From the NCBI GenBank assembly GCA_036873135.1, contig JAPTYO010000055.1:1-64000 (forward strand): a stretch of DNA of 64,000 bases, read 5' to 3'. The DNA is from Clarkia xantiana subsp. parviflora (Eukaryota > Streptophyta > Magnoliopsida > Myrtales > Onagraceae). The notes beneath the pieces are model-generated. The model was not told the DNA's origin. It worked only from the letters and a program-made list of their open reading frames with translations, and did not search any database. Shown piece by piece: positions 35,630-47,512 of this stretch. The position numbers were made by a program, and so were the translations under genes. Position 1 is the first letter of the stretch; each line of letters opens with the position of its first letter.

Positions 35630-35703
35630 ATGGCACGAAAAGTCAATCCTATTTCGGTAAGACTTGATCTGAATCGTAGTTCAGATTCAAGTTGGTTCAG
35701 TGA
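35630..35703 (+). CDS. rps3: Ribosomal protein S3, exon 1
   Basis: The first 74 bases of rps3, the usual length of exon 1 in angiosperms. It encodes [20 protein letters not shown] and SWFS, ending with GA that is completed by the first T of exon 2 to give Asp. The start ATG lies 13 bases after the rps19 stop. The exon 2 join restores the conserved SDYYYGK sequence. Confidence 0.95.
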
Positions 35704-36097
35704 GGGCGACCGCGAAAGTCACCGAATGGGTCAGTCTTTTCCTTCAGTTTGTCCTATATTTTGAATAGTTAAGCGTGGGAGGACGTTGCAGATGTCCGGG
35801 ACGGACACGACTTCTTCTAACACTAGAAAACCACTGGGAGACACCCGGGACCAGAGCATGTCGTGAAAGAAGCACACTGGGCGGGCGTGCTTCGACCGTG
35901 TCTCCGGGGCACAGTTGAATGTAGATATCATGAACGCGAGGTGCAGGATACCAGGCCGAGAAACCCGGGCAACCACTCCCCTATGTGCCGATCGCTAGCG
36001 CATCCAGGGCCCCGGCGCCCAGCTCAGCTGGAGAGGCCTAGCCTGATCTGAGAAGTGCTAATTCGGTTCGGATAGACTTCATTCAAGAACGCCGCCG

Positions 36098-36129
36098 CCC
36101 CTCTCCAATTAGTCGAGCTTCTCCGCCCC
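36098..36129 (+). repeat. Mini-repeat family member
   Basis: CCCCTCTCC, then TAGTCGAGC and TTCTCCGCCCC, as in the tandem copies at 3223-3279. It lies inside the rps3 intron. Confidence 0.55.
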
Positions 36130-36603
36130 TGGAATCAATAAGAAAACAAGTGCTAACTTGAAGATCAGTGAATAAAGCGAAAGGAAAGAAGAGACGTTTC
36201 TCGCTCGGCCCCTAAAGCGCACTATGCTCCGCTTCAACTTAGGAGAGTTTTCGGTGGAACCGGTGAACCACGCGAGCTGGTTAGGTGCGTGGGGCAGAGG
36301 GCTCTTAGTACCTGCTAGCGCAGCTATGCAGTGGAAGGGAAGGAGCCTAAATCGACCTCCTTCTTTTCTTTTTTTTTTCTTTGAAAAAAAAGCAGTACAA
36401 AGAGATTAGACTCTCGAATGAGACTAAGCAGCCACCGACCGTTCCGACGCGCCCCTGACCTATTTTGATGTTGACCGAAAAGCTATCTAAAGGGCGAGCC
36501 TTGTTGTTGTTGTAAAACAAATGATAGAATGGAAAATGTTGAAGAACCACTAGTAGGGATATGGATGGAGTCTTGCTCAGTAAAGAGAGTTATAGATTCG
36601 TAG

Positions 36604-36637
36604 AAAAGGAGAAGAGCCTTTACTTGAGATTCTCTCC
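36604..36637 (-). repeat. 33-base dispersed repeat, copy 3 (inverted)
   Basis: The reverse complement reads TTTACGGAGAGAATCTCAAG then TAAAGGCTCTTC, differing at about three positions from copies at 22859 and 29738. It lies in the rps3 intron, about 15 bases from another dispersed repeat. Confidence 0.8.
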
Positions 36638-36652
36638 GTAAAGGCGCCTTAG

Positions 36653-36701
36653 CCTATCTATAGTCTTAGGCCAGGCCCGGCGCTTGCTCGAACGCGCTAA
36701 C
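36653..36701 (+). repeat. Dispersed repeat, copy 2 (with 5-base duplication)
   Basis: Matches 24001-24044 except for an extra AGGCC in the run TTAGGCCAGGCCCGGCG. It lies in the rps3 intron. Confidence 0.85.
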
Positions 36702-37356
36702 TCAATAAGTTTAGGCTTTTGTTTCAGGGTGCGCGGGTTTTTATTAGGGCCTTTCCTTTCAAATGACAACAGCCTCTTCCTGCTGCGAGGGCCTTGCACG
36801 AAACCATAGTGCCCCCCGTCCGATCAAGTACCAGTTGCTTCGCTGTTAGGCCCACTTAGGTTAGGGGGGCATTGCCCCTCAGTTCTTACCAACCTCCGGT
36901 GTGTAATCGACATCTTGCTAGCTTCAACTCGGTTGAATAATAAGCATAGCTTACCTCTGATGTCCATTTTTATTATTCATTTAGGGCGCGCGGCCGGTGC
37001 CTCCTTTCTCAAACCAGAACAAGTCTGAACGTTAGGGAAGATAAGGGAAGACCACCTGAGCGAATCGACCGAGGGGACTTGACTTATCCAAACCGAAGGA
37101 TAGCGGCAACAAGCGTTGCCTATCACGAGCAGCGTCGCTGCTTGACCGGCGGGGAGGAGCATCTCAAAGTATGGGGCAAAGGATCAAGCGCTTTGACTTT
37201 GTCCCCCAGGATCCACCACAGGTTGGGTTTGAGAGCCGTGTGATGGGTGACTATCCAGCACGGTTCGGAGAGCACTTATAGTCTGCGCTGCTGAATGGAA
37301 GCCCCCCTATCAAGCAAGAAAGAAGCGGCTCTTCCCACGGCGACCATTGACTCTAT

Positions 37357-38935
37357 TTATTATTATGGTAAATCAGTCTATCAAGATGTCAATCTTAGAT
37401 CTTATTTCGGTTCGATACGTCCACCTACGAGACTCACCTTTGGCTTTCGTCTCGGTAGGTGTATTATTCTACATTTTCCCAAAAGAACATTTATTCATTT
37501 CTTTCTTCCCCGTCGACCACGACGACTGAAACGAGGCAAAAAATCCAGACCCGGAAAGGAGAAGGCCCGGTGGTGGGCATTTGGGAAAGTCGGGCCGATC
37601 GGGTGTCTTCATTCAAGCGATGATACAGAAGAAGAACGAAACGAAGTGAGAGGCCGGGGGGCAGGGAAAAGAGTCGAGTCGATCAGGCTCGACGACCGGG
37701 AGAAGCAAAACGAAATCCGGATTTGGCCGAAAAAGAAGCAAGGCTATGGATACCATGACCGATCACCATCGATAAAGAAGAATCTTTCTAAATCACTTCG
37801 GGTCAGCGGGGCCTTCAAGCATCCGAAATACGCCGGGGTTGTAAATGACATAGCCTTCCTGATAGAAAATGACGACTCCTTCAGAAAAACGAAGTTATTC
37901 AAGTTATTTTTCCCAAAGAAGTCCCGCTCCGACGGCCCGACGAGTCATCTACTTAAAAGGACCCTCCCTGCGGTGCGTCCCTCCTTGAATTATTCGGTCA
38001 TGCAATACTATTTGAATACAAAGAACCAAATGCATTTCGACCCCCTCGTAGTTCTCAATCATTTCGTGGCACCGGGCGTGGCTGAACCATCTACGATGGG
38101 GGGAGCGAATGCACAGGGAAGAAGCAACGAGTTGAGAATACGTTCTCGCATCGCTTTTTTTGTAGAAAGCTCGACTAGCGAGAAAAAGGGTTTGGACGAA
38201 GCCAAAAAGAGGTTGACCCACTTCATTCGCCAAGAGAATGATCTTCGCTTCGCTGGAAGAACAAAAACCACCATCTCGCTCTTTCCTTTCTTCGGTGCTA
38301 CCTTTTTATTTCCCAGGGATGGGGTTGGGGTGTATAAGCACCTTTTTTTTGAGGATGCCCGGGAACAACTCCTAGGTCAATTAAGGATCAAATGTTGGAA
38401 GCTCATGGGTAAGGATAAGGTAATGGAATTGATAGAGAAATTCATAGACCTAGGTGGGATAGGAGAATTGATAAAGGGAATAGAGATGATGATAGAGATC
38501 ATACTGAGAAACAGAATAATTCCGTACGGGTACAACTCTTATTTGAACGAAGTGAAAAAAATGCGATCTTTGTTGTCTAATAGAACAAAGACGAATACCA
38601 TAATTGAGTCGGTCAAGATAAAATCTGTTTATCAAAGTGCTTCTCCGATTGCTCAAGACATCTCTTTTCAACCGAGGAACAAAAGAAGATCATTTCGTTC
38701 TATTTTTAGTCAAATTGTGAAGGATATTCCATTAGTAATGAAAAAAGGGGTTGAGGGGATCCGTATATGTTGTTCAGGTCGATCAAAAGGTGCAGAAATA
38801 GCTAGAACTGAATGCGGAAAGTATGGAAAAACATCTCGTAATGTATTTCACCAGAAAATCGATTATGCTCCTGCGGAAGTATCTACTCGTTACGGAATCT
38901 TAGGTGTCAAAGTGTGGATTTCTTATAGTAAGTAA
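37357..38935 (+). CDS. rps3: Ribosomal protein S3, exon 2
   Basis: This exon encodes the bulk of the mitochondrial S3 protein, a small-subunit component at the mRNA entry site. It starts with the T that completes Asp, then [18 protein letters not shown]. The long plant-specific insertion follows, rich in charged residues, and the conserved C-terminal S3 domain contains [18 protein letters not shown] and the end [10 protein letters not shown]. The frame is open to TAA at 38933-38935. The product of exons 1 and 2 would be about 550 residues, the normal size. The upstream open frame from 37295 is intron sequence. rpl16 starts 9 bases later. Confidence 0.96.
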
Positions 38936-38944
38936 AAAAAAGGA

Positions 38945-39379
38945 GTGCTATATCCGAAACGTACGAAATATAGTAAATATCGTAAAGGCAGATGTAGTAG
39001 GGGTTGCGAACCGGACGGTACACAACTTAGTTTTGGAAGATATGGCACTAAAAGTTGTAGAGCTGGTCGTCTTTCATATCGAGCCATTGAAGCAGCGCGT
39101 CGTGCTACAATCGGACAATTCCATCGTGCTATGAGCGGACAATCCCGAAGAAATGGGAAGATATGGGTAAGAGTTCTCGCAGATCTCCCTATTACCGGGA
39201 AACCTACAGAAGTAAGAATGGGAAGAGGAAAAGGAAATCCTACGGGTTGGATTGCTCGTGTGTCCACGGGACAAATCCTATTTGAAATGGATGGTGTGAG
39301 TTTGTCAAATGCTCGACAAGCCGCTACATTAGCGGCGCATAAACCATGTTCGTCAACCAAGTTTGTTCAGTGGTCGTAA
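38945..39379 (+). CDS. rpl16: Ribosomal protein L16
   Basis: A large-subunit ribosomal protein near the peptidyl transferase centre. The product has the family blocks YPKRTKYSKYRKGR, FGRYGTKSC, EAARRATIGQFHRAMS, WVRVLADLPITGKP, RMGRGKGNP, GWIARVSTGQILFEM and AATLAAHK, ending FVQWS. The reading frame starts at GTG (38945), nine bases after the rps3 stop and preceded by AAAAAAAGGA. GTG starts have been reported for plant mitochondrial rpl16. An earlier start overlapping rps3 is possible because the frame is open for 41 bases further. Several codons (such as QSRRN, AHKPCSS) suggest editing. It is the last gene in the cluster. Confidence 0.95.
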   Translation: MLYPKRTKYSKYRKGRCSRGCEPDGTQLSFGRYGTKSCRAGRLSYRAIEAARRATIGQFHRAMSGQSRRNGKIWVRVLADLPITGKPTEVRMGRGKGNPTGWIARVSTGQILFEMDGVSLSNARQAATLAAHKPCSSTKFVQWS

Positions 39380-39619
39380 CTGGTTAGTGGGGAAAAACCG
39401 GGCCGGGATTCAAAATAATTAGGCGAATTGTTCCTGAACGACGGAAGTGGAACGAGACTAAAGAAGAGAGTATACTCCACCCCCAGTAGACAAGGAATCA
39501 AATTCCCGCTCCGACAAACAAAAGGTTATGGTTCTCGGTTATCCAATCAACGGAGAGGGAAGGCGTCGGGTGAACCGACCCCGGATGTAGTCTGTCGCAT
39601 GACGAACCGGGTTACCAAA

Positions 39620-39702
39620 GTCACGAGTCGAATAAAAGGGAATTCGCTGGGCATGTCTTTTTTTCCATCCCAGAAGTGCAGGTTCGAATCCAGCTCGTGA
39701 CA
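39620..39702 (+). other. tRNA-like element (t-element candidate) downstream of rpl16
   Basis: GTCACGAG at 39620-39627 pairs perfectly with CTCGTGAC at 39694-39701. Just before the 3' strand is a T-arm-like segment with the TTCGAAT loop (stem GCAGG/CCAGC, one mismatch). The middle forms a CTGGG/CCCAG stem with an oversized T-rich loop, so it is not a working tRNA. An outer pair ACCAAAG/CTTTGGT can extend the structure. Such t-elements are cut by RNase P and RNase Z and define mRNA ends in plant mitochondria. It lies 240 bases after the rpl16 stop on the same strand. Confidence 0.6.
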
Positions 39703-41559
39703 AGACCTTTGGTCATTGTTTATCTCGGCGCCTCTGTTTTCTCCTGTTATGGATGACTTTCCCATCTTTTTGTTGGTAGCAGAGGGAATTGGATGCCGAG
39801 CAACCTTGCGACTAGCGATGATGGTTCCAGACAAGGTCAAGATGGCGATCATGGATTCACGTCAGTTGCTGGGAGCTATCAGAAGCTGTTCGATTGGACC
39901 TCTTTCCTTGTTCGGGATCAAACCTGATATCAGATAGTTGTTATCTAGTAGGAATCTGTGTAAGAACTAGTTGCTGAGGGAGAGATTGATCTGAGAGATC
40001 ATAGCGAAAGCTAGGTCTTGTTCGCCCTGTTTTTGCTTCCAAACTTCTTAAGGTTCGCCGGTATTTGCGCACTTCTTCCTCTTGCTTTTACATAACTTCC
40101 CCGCAAGGGAAGCTCATTAATTGGAAGAATAGGAAACCATTCCGATATTCTTTTTGGTATCTTTCTCCTATCCTTGCTGTCTAGCAACCACTTTCCTTTG
40201 TCCCGAGGTGATCATTGTTGACTCGATACTTCCCTCATTCAAGGATCGCGGGTTCAAACCCTAACTAAGATAGGTCACAGACTCGAAACAAAGCTATGAA
40301 GCAGGGGACTCTGTCTGAAGCATCAGCGGACTTGGGAGCGGATGCAGACTCAGATAAGGCATCGGAGGATAAGCCCGTCATCAGAAACATAAGAAGCTGC
40401 TGGGGCAGATTGGAAGGAGGGCGTCAGTGTTAGCCCATTCGTTCGATATCCGTAATTTGATCCTCCCCTCGGAGTGGATGAGCAAAAGACAGATAGGACT
40501 GACTCAAAGGAGAGCCCCATAAGCCGGCGCAGAAGCAAGTTTAGAAGAAAACCGGATTATGGGCTATCATCAGCATGCCCATCGGAATGGTCTGAAGCAG
40601 GGCCTGACTACTCAAAATAGACAGCTTGCGGAGGGTATAGGATACCTCGCACAAAGCTCATCATGGGAAGTGTTCACTAAAGTGCTTTTCCTCGTTCGTG
40701 CGAAGAGAAATAGGCTAAGGAAGGATAGGTCGCTTTCCCAGAGGTTGGGATTGCCGAATTCGATGAAAGGATTTCGGGCAAGTTCTCCAATGAATTACGT
40801 TCTGGAATTGTGGTCAGAAAACGAGTACTCACCAACGAGCGGAACAAGGGACTGACTCTCGACACTTCCCTCGTGCGAGGACTCAGACTCGTTCCTTATT
40901 TAACGAGGAAGACCTGACCTTGTGAACCCTCCCGGATGGTATTTAAGGAGCTATTAAGCCACGTTACCTTTTTTATGAAGGAGACACCGAGCTGGTCATA
41001 CGTGCATTAGAAGCGGGCGTAGGCGCCCTCTGGTGAAGATATTACGAACCGGGTTAAGCCTGTAACGATCGGCTAATGACAGGAAGCACAGATCCGACTG
41101 AGGCGAGCCCACCCGCAAGGTAATCCGTGAGCCCGGACTTAGGAGACAGGGCATCTGTGTAAGCCCATCTAAGGCGCCGATAAGCCTCTTTCGCTTCATT
41201 GACTGGGTGGGGGCATAAAAGATCTGTTACATGCGTTAGAAGCACACAGAGACGTCACCTGGCGAAGCTAACTGGTATGAACCATCAAAAAGCTCAGTTA
41301 CAGGCCCGTCAGATCGAGTAGACTCTGGAGATAGCTCGGAAGGTGGGTCATCCAAAGCCTCAGCGGACCCATACGAAAGGGAACCCGCAGATAGTCCCAC
41401 AGACTCGGGATAGATTATCATTAGAGAGGGAACTGCATTAGAAGCAACCGACCCTTCTTTTTTATGAGATTAGAAGCGGACTCTCCAACAACAGGAGAAC
41501 GCGTAACTATGCCTTCCCAGAACCGTTTGGTCGAGGTTATTTGAAACCTCCTCCTAAGA

Positions 41560-41604
41560 AGGGTACGAGCCGGGCTCATGCAGGTTCAAATCCTGCTTAC
41601 CCTA
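41560..41604 (+). other. Minihelix tRNA-like element
   Basis: AGGGTA (41560-41565) pairs with TACCCT (41598-41603). The T-arm is perfect, GCAGG-TTCAAAT-CCTGC, and a short GAGC/GCTC hairpin sits in between. It lacks an anticodon arm, so it cannot be a tRNA. It could be an RNase Z-type processing signal or the remnant of a tRNA with its middle deleted. Confidence 0.5.
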
Positions 41605-44600
41605 GTAATGTTGAAGTTCAATATCGATCTGCTTCTTCAGCTGGAAAGTAAAGAGATCGAGGTAAATCACTTTTGAACGGGAAAAAGATTGGGTTGGCAC
41701 AATAAGTTGACCCCCCCCCCCTTTTTTCATTTTCACTAAATTCGGACGAATATGCGCCCCCAAAAAGAGGAAAACGAACTCGAATGAGAGCCAGGAAAGA
41801 CGGATTCGCATGCGTTATGGAAGCTATCTTTTTCACGAGATCTGTGATCCGATCCCAATCATGTCATTTCGCCCTCACCCTGTGCACAAGTCACCTCATT
41901 CTCTGTGTGCGCTGCCCCCCTGGTGGGCTAAGCCATTGGAAGTAAAGAGCCAAGTTTGGCACCTCTCGAGAATCGGAGGGTCGGCATCATCCTCTGAAGA
42001 TCTTCCACAACCAGACTCAAGGACACAAGCAAGACCTCCTGTGAGTCCCTCTCCTGTTGAGGTCGAGCAACTTCATACCTCTTCCCTGACTATCGGGTGT
42101 CATTCTCGAGAATATCCTCTGTTGCCTTAGCCATCCTCGTCTGATGATCCTCCCGTCGAGCTTTCTTTGGCCATTTCTTCCCATTCGTCTTACTTTTCTT
42201 CTGCTTGCGAGTCTTCAGATTCCGAGTGGGTCCCTTCTTCCATCTAGCGAAGAGATTCGCCCGTTGGCGAGTACCAAATACGAGGAGTTTTCTGAGAACT
42301 GGTAAATAGTGCAGAGTCAACTAGGATCAAACGTGGACACTCGACCCACTGGTGTGGAATGCAAGCAACCTCCCCACTAAGGTTGAGGGGATGAATCTAC
42401 TACGAACAGGGCAGGTCCGGTTAGGGAATGCGAGAACTTGGGATCATCCCTTTAGTCCGTGGCAGGACTTTCAGCTCCTTCTTCTGCATCTGCCTTCTCA
42501 GATTGGCTTGTTCAATAACATAAATAAGTGTAACCTCGCGAACGAATAAGCAACCGCCATCGAGGTACGGGCAAGGAAAGCAATTAGACGGTATTATGCA
42601 CATGTAATCCCCCCGCTTTGGAAGGCAAAAAGCCAATCTTTAGTGCATGATTTTCACTTGGCAAGACGCAAGGCAAAGCCCAAGTTATGGTTGATCCCAG
42701 CCTTTTGCAAGAATAAGGTTTACCTAGTTTGGAGTGAAAAGCGGAGTCTTCTTGACTCGATGGGATGACGTCTGCGTAAGCTCTCGTACTATCCTCATTC
42801 CCAGCTAGAGCGGCTGGGCAAGGACCGGTTACAGATGGAAGGCTAGAAAGACGATGAAATAGAACCGCAAACCCTCTTGAGACCATCTGGTCACATCAAA
42901 CACAGGACTACCCAAATGCGCGTTAAAAGCGTGCTCTGGTACCCTCTTTGAGGATGTTCGCTGGTAATAGATGTTTATGCTTTCAAAGGTACCATAGTTA
43001 CAATATTTTATGCTGGAACGTAGCTCTCTACTTTGCCTGGACTTCTAACTTATGAGTTAGCCCTGTCTGAGTCAGCCTATTTTGAGTCTGCTCGTTACGC
43101 TGATGACTATTCCCCAGAGTCTTGTATTTCTGCCTTGTCTGGATTGGCTCGTACTCGATCTTAATTCACATATAGAAATAGGGGAAAGATGGTCCCAGTT
43201 GAACAGGAGATACCATATTAGATATCATATGAGCAGGCTCGGGCAAAACCCCTGTATAGCCTCTCGAAAGAGAGAAAGGACAGGGGTTCAATGTATTAGA
43301 TAGTGGCTCATAGATCTCATGATTCATAGTGTGTGAACCTCGACGGGAACTTCTCTCCTTGTCATAACCACGAGTATGAACTAGCGCTCAGGTCAAGAGT
43401 TTGCTCCTGTGAGCTGTCTCTTTTAAGCAGAATTGGAATATGCTTTTAAGGTCTTCCGAGGGTATGATAAGGTATTACGCATCTTTACGAGTTGCTCTCT
43501 GGGGTGAACTTCTTAGCTATCTAAGTTGCCAGTTACCACCTTCTTCATCCCAAACAGTTCTGAGAGTATTCTATTTCTATCTCCCATACGTAACCCGAGC
43601 TTTCTTGCTTGTAGCGAAAGTCACTCGTACTATAACGCTTCGTTCATAGGCTCATTTCTCGGATTCAGTAGGTTATTGAAAGCAGATGTTACGTAGAGAA
43701 GCAGATAATTTTACATGTTGATTAGAACGAGCGCTTAGGTGGTTAATTCCAGAATGTCTTCAACCGATCTTCTTTTCACGGTAGGGACAGGTTCACGATG
43801 TCCGTAGGGGTAGGAAGCTCGCCTTGTTGGTATAGGCAAGGTAGACAGTTAGCTAACTCAACCAGCTTGGTTGTTCAACTACGTAACTTCTCCTTTCAAT
43901 AACCGTAGGTGTTGGAAAGATAGATTACGTTCAAGTAAGAGATGCCATAGGAGTGTAATCAGCTGTTGCTAACACAAGTGGTATTGCTTTACCTTAACCA
44001 GTTGATGTACCTGTATGAGAAAGACACGTAAGATATGCTTTCCATAGCATTAGGGGAATGAGACAAGTTCTTTTACGAGAGCTTTCTCTTAATGAAGACA
44101 GAGAAGGTTACGTAAACCTGCTTTATGACTCTTTGAGAGGTACATAAAGCATTAGTTATGGATGATTCTCCTGCTGTCACATCTCCTTACGCTTTCAGTA
44201 TCTGTAAGACTGTCGAAAGTAAAGGAGTGGTGCATCAATATGTACCACGACTGGATCAGGTAAGCAAAAGGAAAGAGGTAGCTATCACACCTGCAGCTAA
44301 AGGCCAACAAGAGCTGAGAGTCCAGACTCTGACGAAAAGGTGGTCTCGGAAGAAGCAGAAGATAGGTCCGCTTGCGGCTAAGCTTCAATTACGTTAGAGA
44401 ACGAACATGGAGATACCAATCTAACTCTCTGAGCACTTCCCGAGTCGGGTGTGTTTAGAAGCTATCCTTTCTCCCATGTTTCGATTCCGTTTGTGCGGAT
44501 CTTCATTCAGTTAAAAAGCCGTCAACTTGTTGTGAAAGAGCCCAATCTTTTGTTGATGAAAAGTACCTGTTTTTGCTTGATTTCCGGTGGTAATTTCAGT

Positions 44601-46219
44601 TCAAATGCTCCACTTTTTCTGACTTTTTGTGAGAAGTAGTTCTACCGCGCTTCGGTTACACCTACACTTGCTGGTCTCAAAACCGAGATTTGATGGTAGA
44701 TCTTTTGCTAGTTTGTGCCCGTTGGAGCGAGGTAATTAGCTCCTTTGTCTGCTTTGAATGTCTCGTCCCCTGTGGGAATGCTAAAAGTGAGACAGAGGTC
44801 ACGCCATAAGGCGAGTTTACGAATAGATTGGTACCCATGTGGAAGAGCAGTCAAAAGGACCTTGGAGGGGCTAGTTACACTTAAACAACAGCTCTGGGGC
44901 TTTAGGTGCTCGACCGATAAGGGAGAGGGGCTGAGAAGCTTTCTAATAACAATATTATAATACCTCGCTTCGCGTCGCTTACTTGGTGGGAACTATTGGC
45001 TTTGGGACGACTGGCTTTGGAACGACTACTACTAAGAAAAAGAGTATTTGTAGTAGAAATAATAACAAATGCTGGCTACCTACTAGAACTCGAAACCAAT
45101 CTCTTTTCTCACTCTTTCCTAGGAGAACTAGGTTTAGTTCGGCTTTCAACATGCCATTTCGCTACATGCTTAACACATGTTCTTGAAGGTCGAGATAGAA
45201 GTCGAGATGCGAGTCAAGCAGGAGTTTTTGTCTTGTCCTATTTTTTTGGACAACGAATCCTAGGCAGCTGCGTTGAAAAATGAGCCAGTGCGTTGATTGA
45301 GACCTAAAGCAAAGTGCTTGAGCAAAGCCATTTGATTGCCTCCTATCTGCTTTCTTCCTTTGTTGAGCTATCTTCCCCCAATTCCCGTTCTCGGATTTTT
45401 ATCTCCCAATTCCCCACCCGGGGTTCGTTGTTCAAGCACAAGAGTTCAGTTCAAATGTGCCGGGTCAAGTGCTAGGACGAGGTCGCCTTGGACTATCTGG
45501 TAGTTCACTCCTCCCGGACTAAACGACCGCACACAATGACCATTCCCTAACCAAAAAAGGTGTAAACGAAAGCTGTGCTTTGCTCAGAACAACCAACATA
45601 GGGGCGACAATCAATGGATTTCGCTTCTGAAAAGGACATAAGCTCTGAAACAGCCGACCCGGTTGCCGCGTAAACTACCGTGGTGATCGAGAGAAAAACA
45701 AACCTAAGAACGAGCCCAGTAGTTGAAGGCTCGCTTAAGGCGCCTTCAGCCAACTCACCAAGTCAATAGGAACTCTCTTATCGCGAAGCTCGTTGAGCAA
45801 AAGACTTCGGAATGGGACCAAAAAAGTCCGAACGAACCGGACCTTGACCCAGTACCCGAACCTGTTGATTGATAGTCCCATCATAATGTATAGTAACAAT
45901 CTAGGAGTAGTTGCCTCGGCGAATGAGCCAAGGTTCTTTACTTCCATTCGCTCTAGCTTCAATGCCTAGTTTCAAATTTGAAGATAACAGGAAAGCCTTC
46001 TCTCGAATTCGAAGATGTGACACCAATAATGACTCTCTTCTTAGGGATGTCAGCAGGTTAGGCAGCTGGTTGTTTTTTTATATTCGGTGGAAGGCGGGCG
46101 GAAACTCTGCCCCAACCAAGTGAAACTAAGGGTCTGAAAGAGTTCACGATCTGATTTATGTATGGGATGTTAACCCTCGGAGGACGGCTAAGAATGAATG
46201 TCCATTAAAAGGAGCAACA

Positions 46220-46251
46220 AGCCACTCGACCCGAGGGAGAGGAACGGAAAG
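46220..46251 (-). repeat. Mini-repeat family member (inverted)
   Basis: AGCCACTCGACC then CGAGGGAGAGGA, closely matching 34111-34140. Confidence 0.6.
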
Positions 46252-47512
46252 CGACTTTACCGATAGGTGAAGGAGCGGACCGATGGGGTCCTTTTTCAAG
46301 CACGAATAGAACGATCTAAAAGGGGGTGTGCAACCTAGAGAGATGGCCCTATCTCTTTGATGAATGTGGTATCGGGGTTCGGTTCATTTGGAAAAGAGGT
46401 CAGTCAGTCAACGAGGAGACCATGCGAATGGTTGAATTGATGACTTCGCTTCGATCTCTTCGACTGAACCTGAGGGAGACTTCGATCATTCAACTAAGGC
46501 TTTTGAAGGAACTATCTAAACCACTTGGAATTCCGGAAAGTGAATCTTCTCTTTCAGATCCTGGCCTTGGTAGAAAAAGTCTTTGATTGGGATTTCTATT
46601 GAAAAGATGTTAGGACGCTTCCTCATGTGCCTAAGAAGCCAAGCCCCCTCGATTCGGAAACAAGAGTAGGTTATGGAATAGTCTTTTGGTCGACTTTCCC
46701 GTTCTTGAGGACTTTCTGGCCGGTAGGCTAACTAGCGGACCTGCCTTGCTGACAGGGAGGAGATGATGAATCTAGTTGCGCTTGCCTTCACTTAGAAACT
46801 CTACGCCCCCTATTAGAGTAAGGCATGCTCTCGAAACTAGATTCATTCGTTCTTGTCTCCGGCGATTAACCTATTCCAGACTGGTGATTAGCCTATCTCG
46901 CACTACTCGAAGCCTTCGTAAACTCATTGTCGGGTTTTATCGTAGTGGAGGTTGCTCTACTGTGAGGAGATCCTTGTTCCAGTGATCGGGAAATAAGAAA
47001 TACAAAAACCATTGCTTTATTTTCAACACTCCGGATAGGCGGAAGGATCTATGTCCATCCCCCTTTCAATCCACATCAACAAATTGAGGCTTTCTCTACT
47101 GGGAGTCATCAAAGGAGGAAAGGGCATACGCTGGTTCGAGTTGCCAAGGAAAAACAAGCACCGCTTGGTTTTGACACTCAAGCGACCCGCCCTGTCAAAC
47201 ATCGATGCAAAGGTTAGATTTCACCACCTCTATCTACCCAACTAGTCCAATTTGATCTAAAAAATCCACCCTGGAAACAGTATCTCCCCCGGAAAACCCT
47301 CTATCTCCAAGCCCCTTTACTAGGTTGGGCAAGCTTGGATGCCCCTACTCCCAACAAGTTGCTGCTGGTCGTGATCGTGGAACTCTCGCTCGAGAAGGTT
47401 GGTTGTTGGTCCTTGTTTGGTCAGTTGAAGTTTTTTTTTATATTATTAGGTCAGGCGTTTCGGGGGATTACCCGCGATTGGTAATGGCAACACCAGGAGA
47501 GGGGTAGGGGAG

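Larger units (their letters stand above)
35704..37356 (+). other. rps3 group II intron
   Basis: A 1653-base intron between codon 25 parts of rps3, at the position (after base 74) conserved in angiosperms. It starts GGGCGACCG and ends CTCTAT. A domain V/VI region lies at about 37225-37280, with GAGAGCCGTGTGATGGG facing CACGGTTCGGAGAGC. The intron holds two dispersed repeats (36604-36637 and 36653-36701) and a mini-repeat at 36098-36129. No maturase frame. Confidence 0.9.
39380..47512. other. Long spacer rpl16 to tRNA-Pro-like
   Basis: No recognised protein gene in 8.1 kb. Two tRNA-like elements are listed separately (39620-39702 and 41560-41604). Unassigned frames include 41810-42130 (+), 42090-42320 (-, very basic), 44996-45283 (+), 45735-45962 (-), 46326-46586 (+) and 47051-47245 (+, basic); none has a family signature. 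A mini-repeat copy lies at 46220-46251. Confidence 0.5.

Noticed and set aside
37295..37356. Apparent N-terminal extension of rps3 exon 2 starting at an ATG
   Set aside because: It is the 3' end of the rps3 intron; joining exon 1 restores the conserved protein.
40187..40265. TTCAAAC-containing segment after a GCGGG run considered as a tRNA
   Set aside because: No matching acceptor or anticodon stem could be found.
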